From: Pseudomonadales bacterium
Lineage (GTDB): Bacteria > Pseudomonadota > Gammaproteobacteria > Pseudomonadales > Azotimanducaceae
DNA: 64,000 bases
Direction: 5' to 3'
Assembly (NCBI GenBank): GCA_028281005.1
Contig: JANQKS010000056.1
Coordinates: forward strand, 1-64,000
A model generated the notes under the pieces. It had not been told where the DNA came from and did no database searches. It was given only the letters and a program-made list of their open reading frames with translations. Shown in pieces: positions 61,616 to 64,000 of the stretch. Made by a program: the position numbers and the translations under genes. How positions within the stretch are numbered: the first letter of the stretch is position 1; each line of letters begins with the position of its first letter.

Positions 61616-62614
61616 ATGAGTACCCACACAACCATCTGTATTGCCGGTGTGAGCGGTTTAGTAGGCGCCAATCTGACAAAGAAAGCCCTGGAGCTGGGCT
61701 ACACCGTGCGGGGCACTTTACGGGACAGCAATGACACCACAAAAACCGAACCTCTGATGGCATTACCCGGAGCAGCTGAACGTTTGTTACTATTCAGCGC
61801 CGATATGGCCATACCCGGTAACTTCGACAACGCTCTGCAAGGGGCTGATGCGGTGTTTATCGCCTGCTTAATTCCGACTTATGCCGGCCCCAGCGGAAAA
61901 CCCGCCCGCGACATGGATGATACCGAAGGCGAACGAGACATCGTCATGCCAACGGTTGAGGGTTGTCTGAATATTCTGCGTTCGGCCGCCGCGGCAGGCA
62001 TTAAAACAGCCCTGATTTGCAGCAGCACCAGCAGTACCAACCCCAAAGTCCCGGTGGCTAAGAAGAACGAGATCGACCACTGGTCGGACCGCAACTACCA
62101 ATACGAACAGAAAAAGTACACGTCAGCTGCAAAGACGGTAATGGAGGCAGCCGCCATGGAATTTGCTGACGCCCACGGCATGCGTTTGTGCATCTTTCTC
62201 CCTACTCTAATGCTCGGCCCTGCGGTCCTGCCGACACATGCAAAGACCGGGTTCCAAGGGATGTTGCGCAAAATGCTGCAGGGAGAAGCGCCCCGCCATC
62301 AGCAAGTGCCCAACGATTCGTCTTCGATGATTCACGTGGAAGATCTGGCTAAGCTATTTTTTGCCGCCTATGCAGATCCGCAAGCCCAGGGCCGCTATTT
62401 CGGCGTGTACGACAGTTGGCATTTTCAGGATATCTACGCAGAGTTGGCAAAACTGTTACCAGACGCACCCATGCCCGCGCCGCTCCAAGCAACACCGGTC
62501 GCTCCAACCGGATTTGATTTCACACGCCGCGATAGCTTAGGGGTTCACTTGCGTGATATTCCCACCATACTTCGAGAAACCATCGACAGTATGCGTTCAC
62601 AGGAGACACCTTGA
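61616..62614 (+). CDS. Extended SDR / dihydroflavonol-reductase-like protein
   Basis: A 332-residue NAD(P)-binding protein. The N-terminal GVSGLVGANL motif (about 8-17) binds the dinucleotide. RDMDDTEGERDIVMPTVEGCLNILRSA near 100-125 follows extended SDRs. The catalytic segment reads QKKYTSAAKTVMEAAAMEFA, with Tyr five residues before Lys, not four. ATG 61616 is preferred over a TTG at 61580. Its stop overlaps the start of the lipoprotein gene. Confidence 0.8.
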   Translation: MSTHTTICIAGVSGLVGANLTKKALELGYTVRGTLRDSNDTTKTEPLMALPGAAERLLLFSADMAIPGNFDNALQGADAVFIACLIPTYAGPSGKPARDMDDTEGERDIVMPTVEGCLNILRSAAAAGIKTALICSSTSSTNPKVPVAKKNEIDHWSDRNYQYEQKKYTSAAKTVMEAAAMEFADAHGMRLCIFLPTLMLGPAVLPTHAKTGFQGMLRKMLQGEAPRHQQVPNDSSSMIHVEDLAKLFFAAYADPQAQGRYFGVYDSWHFQDIYAELAKLLPDAPMPAPLQATPVAPTGFDFTRRDSLGVHLRDIPTILRETIDSMRSQETP

Positions 62615-63060
62615 ACATTTGCAAACAACGCTTGCGCATTGCCATTTCAGTTTTGCTCCTAAGCACCCTGGTCAGTGGTTGCAGCGCCCTCAATAATAGA
62701 GTCATCCAAGACCTGCAGAACAACCCCGAAGGTAAACGTGCTGAAGAAGTGTTGCTACTCACGCTTCCGGACGGCCAGCGTTTACCAGTCAACTACATCA
62801 CCTGTGGGCAATGGGCCTTCATCGGCGCTGACGGCCGTTGGTGGCGTCAACTTCGTGAGCCGGTGAAAGTAACGGCCCTGATAAAAGGTGTAGAGCTGCA
62901 GGGTGTGGGCCAAGCCATTCGCGACGATGCCGCCAAGCGAAAGCGCGTGTTTAAAGAGTTACGGCCGCTGTGGCCCACCTGGCTGCCTCAGTCCCTGGGC
63001 GGCGTTCTTGTACAGCTGCAATTGGCCGCTACAACCGAAAGCAACTGTCCGCTGCTGTAG
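62611..63060 (+). CDS. Small lipoprotein, possibly deazaflavin/nitroreductase-like (DUF385)
   Basis: A 149-residue protein. The signal peptide ends in the lipobox LVSGC, so C24 is likely lipidated. The mature part (LLLTLPDGQRLPVNYITCGQWAFIGADGRWWRQLREPVKVTALIKG) has the layout of DUF385-type deazaflavin-dependent nitroreductases, which bind a flavin-like cofactor; this is a faint resemblance. The start is TTG at 62611, overlapping the stop of the SDR gene by four bases, so translation is coupled. Confidence 0.65.
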   Translation: MNICKQRLRIAISVLLLSTLVSGCSALNNRVIQDLQNNPEGKRAEEVLLLTLPDGQRLPVNYITCGQWAFIGADGRWWRQLREPVKVTALIKGVELQGVGQAIRDDAAKRKRVFKELRPLWPTWLPQSLGGVLVQLQLAATTESNCPLL

Positions 63061-63099
63061 ACTGCGCCGCTCAGGGCGACAATTACCCAGCCCTTGGTT

Positions 63100-63918
63100 T
63101 TACTGGCCTAGCGTCGCCAGCAGATGGCGCACATCGTATTCTTCATCACCTTCATAACGTGGCGCATACGCCTCAAAGGCTTGCTTGATCTCCGCATAAC
63201 GCTGCTCGATGTGCACCATGTTGTAGGCATGAGACACGATATAGAAACGCCCATCCGCGATCTGCTTGAGCACAACCGCCGCAAACTGATCCGCATCCAT
63301 CGCCAGATGCCCAACCGCTTCCGTCATCCCGGTGCTCACGAAGCCCGGGTTGATCAGGCCAACGTTGATATAGTCAGGCATTTGTTCACGTAGATTGTCC
63401 GTTAAACCCAACACGGCGTGTTTGCTTGCGATGTAAGCGGCATTGTTGGGCACGGCGTTAAACAACGCGTTTTCGGAGCCCGTGTTGTAAATACCCGCAG
63501 GCGTTCCCTGCTCAATTAAGCGCTGCCCAAATACCTTGCAACCATGCCAGACGCCAAAGAAGTTAACGTCGAACACCTCATGCAAATCTTCCATCGAGGT
63601 ATCTACCACAGGACTATGTCCAATGCTGATGCCCGCGTTGTTAAACACCATGTCCACGCCGCCAAACGTTTCCCAGACGTGATCCGCCAGCTGCTCAACT
63701 TGTTCAAGGCGAGTGACATCACAAGTCTGAGAGGTGGCGTCGACGCCTAACTCCTGCAATTTCTGCACTGCTGCGGCAAGGCGTGACTCATTCGGTTCCG
63801 CAATCATGATTCTACACCCCAGCTGCCCCAGGCCTTTGGCCAACGCAAAACCGATACCGGAGGCACCGCCGGTGATAACCACACGCCTATTACTCAATTC
63901 AAACAATTCAGATCCCAT
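63100..63918 (-). CDS. Short-chain dehydrogenase/reductase
   Basis: A 272-residue classical SDR. The cofactor motif VVITGGASGIGFALAKGLG begins near residue 13. NNAGISIGHSPV near 92 and catalytic Y-IASK (NNAAYIASKHAVLGL) near 155-168 follow, with Ser in GSENALFNAV upstream. Substrate unknown. GGAGGTAACGCT lies directly before the ATG. Convergent with the lipoprotein gene. Confidence 0.88.
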   Translation of the reverse strand: MGSELFELSNRRVVITGGASGIGFALAKGLGQLGCRIMIAEPNESRLAAAVQKLQELGVDATSQTCDVTRLEQVEQLADHVWETFGGVDMVFNNAGISIGHSPVVDTSMEDLHEVFDVNFFGVWHGCKVFGQRLIEQGTPAGIYNTGSENALFNAVPNNAAYIASKHAVLGLTDNLREQMPDYINVGLINPGFVSTGMTEAVGHLAMDADQFAAVVLKQIADGRFYIVSHAYNMVHIEQRYAEIKQAFEAYAPRYEGDEEYDVRHLLATLGQ

Positions 63919-64000
63919 AGCGTTACCTCCAAATCTTATTGATCAGTCCGAGCTTTATTGATTATTCAACCAATGAATGCAAGTATCGAAAGAACAGACG

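Noticed and set aside
1-64000. tRNA, rRNA, CRISPR arrays, insertion sequences or prophage genes
   Set aside because: No cloverleaf, rRNA segment, spaced direct repeats, transposase or phage protein was seen by eye on either strand. A covariance or HMM scan would be the decisive check.

Overview
This 64 kb window reads as an ordinary stretch of chromosome from a moderately GC-rich (by eye mid-50s percent) Gram-negative bacterium. It is most likely a marine or aquatic gammaproteobacterium of the Halieaceae/Spongiibacteraceae kind. That is an inference from gene content: an LpxR-type lipid A deacylase, thiopurine methyltransferase, NudC, a YcaQ/AlkX glycosylase, full-length Lhr helicase, a PEP-CTERM protein, a Lol-like ABC operon, and many acyl-CoA and short-chain dehydrogenase genes. 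I see no rRNA or tRNA gene, CRISPR array, insertion sequence, prophage or plasmid function. Coding density is high and strands alternate often.

Layout. 0-6.4 kb: a GTP cyclohydrolase II gene cut by the left edge, then acyl-CoA genes (two crotonase-family proteins, a luciferase-like oxidoreductase, a MaoC hydratase, an acyl-CoA ligase). Two large palindromic elements are packed into one convergent gap. 6.4-18.1 kb: envelope and exported proteins (LpxR-like deacylase, GDPD lipoprotein, patatin, PQQ dehydrogenase, PEP-CTERM protein behind a sigma-54-like promoter, class C beta-lactamase-fold hydrolase) and two MFS transporters. 18.2-24.5 kb: a same-strand run of YjbR-duplication protein, family III CoA-transferase, thiolase, Tat-exported Fe-S aldo/keto reductase, larB and larE. 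24.5-36 kb: mixed housekeeping and stress genes (TauD, NudC, zinc-ribbon protein, TerB-like, Hsp20, PPOX, Tpm, Ggt, YcaQ, sulfurtransferase, a His/Arg-rich secreted protein, histidine phosphatase). 36-38.6 kb: SDR, a third palindromic element, a LysR regulator and a small secreted protein. 38.7-44.7 kb: a five-gene Lol-like export operon (periplasmic LolA-like carrier, two FtsX-type permeases, ATPase, outer-membrane barrel) diverging from a TetR regulator across a 41-bp gap that holds a perfect palindrome. 44.7-64 kb: DUF945 protein, a Gfo/Idh/MocA-aldo/keto reductase fusion, a truncated SRAP gene, AhpD-like protein, oligopeptidase B, a CoA-transferase, Lhr with a histone-deacetylase-like hydrolase, a PaaG-like isomerase, an aldo/keto reductase, two SDRs and a small lipoprotein.

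How it fits together. The acyl-CoA ligase, hydratase/isomerases, MaoC protein, thiolase, CoA-transferases and SDRs could jointly serve degradation of branched, alicyclic or sterol-like acids, but no single complete pathway is encoded here. Most worth following up are: the dedicated Lol-like operon with its TetR and operator; the larB-larE pair without larC beside a Tat-exported Fe-S reductase; the three long palindromic elements in convergent intergenic gaps; and the sigma-54-like promoter of the PEP-CTERM gene.
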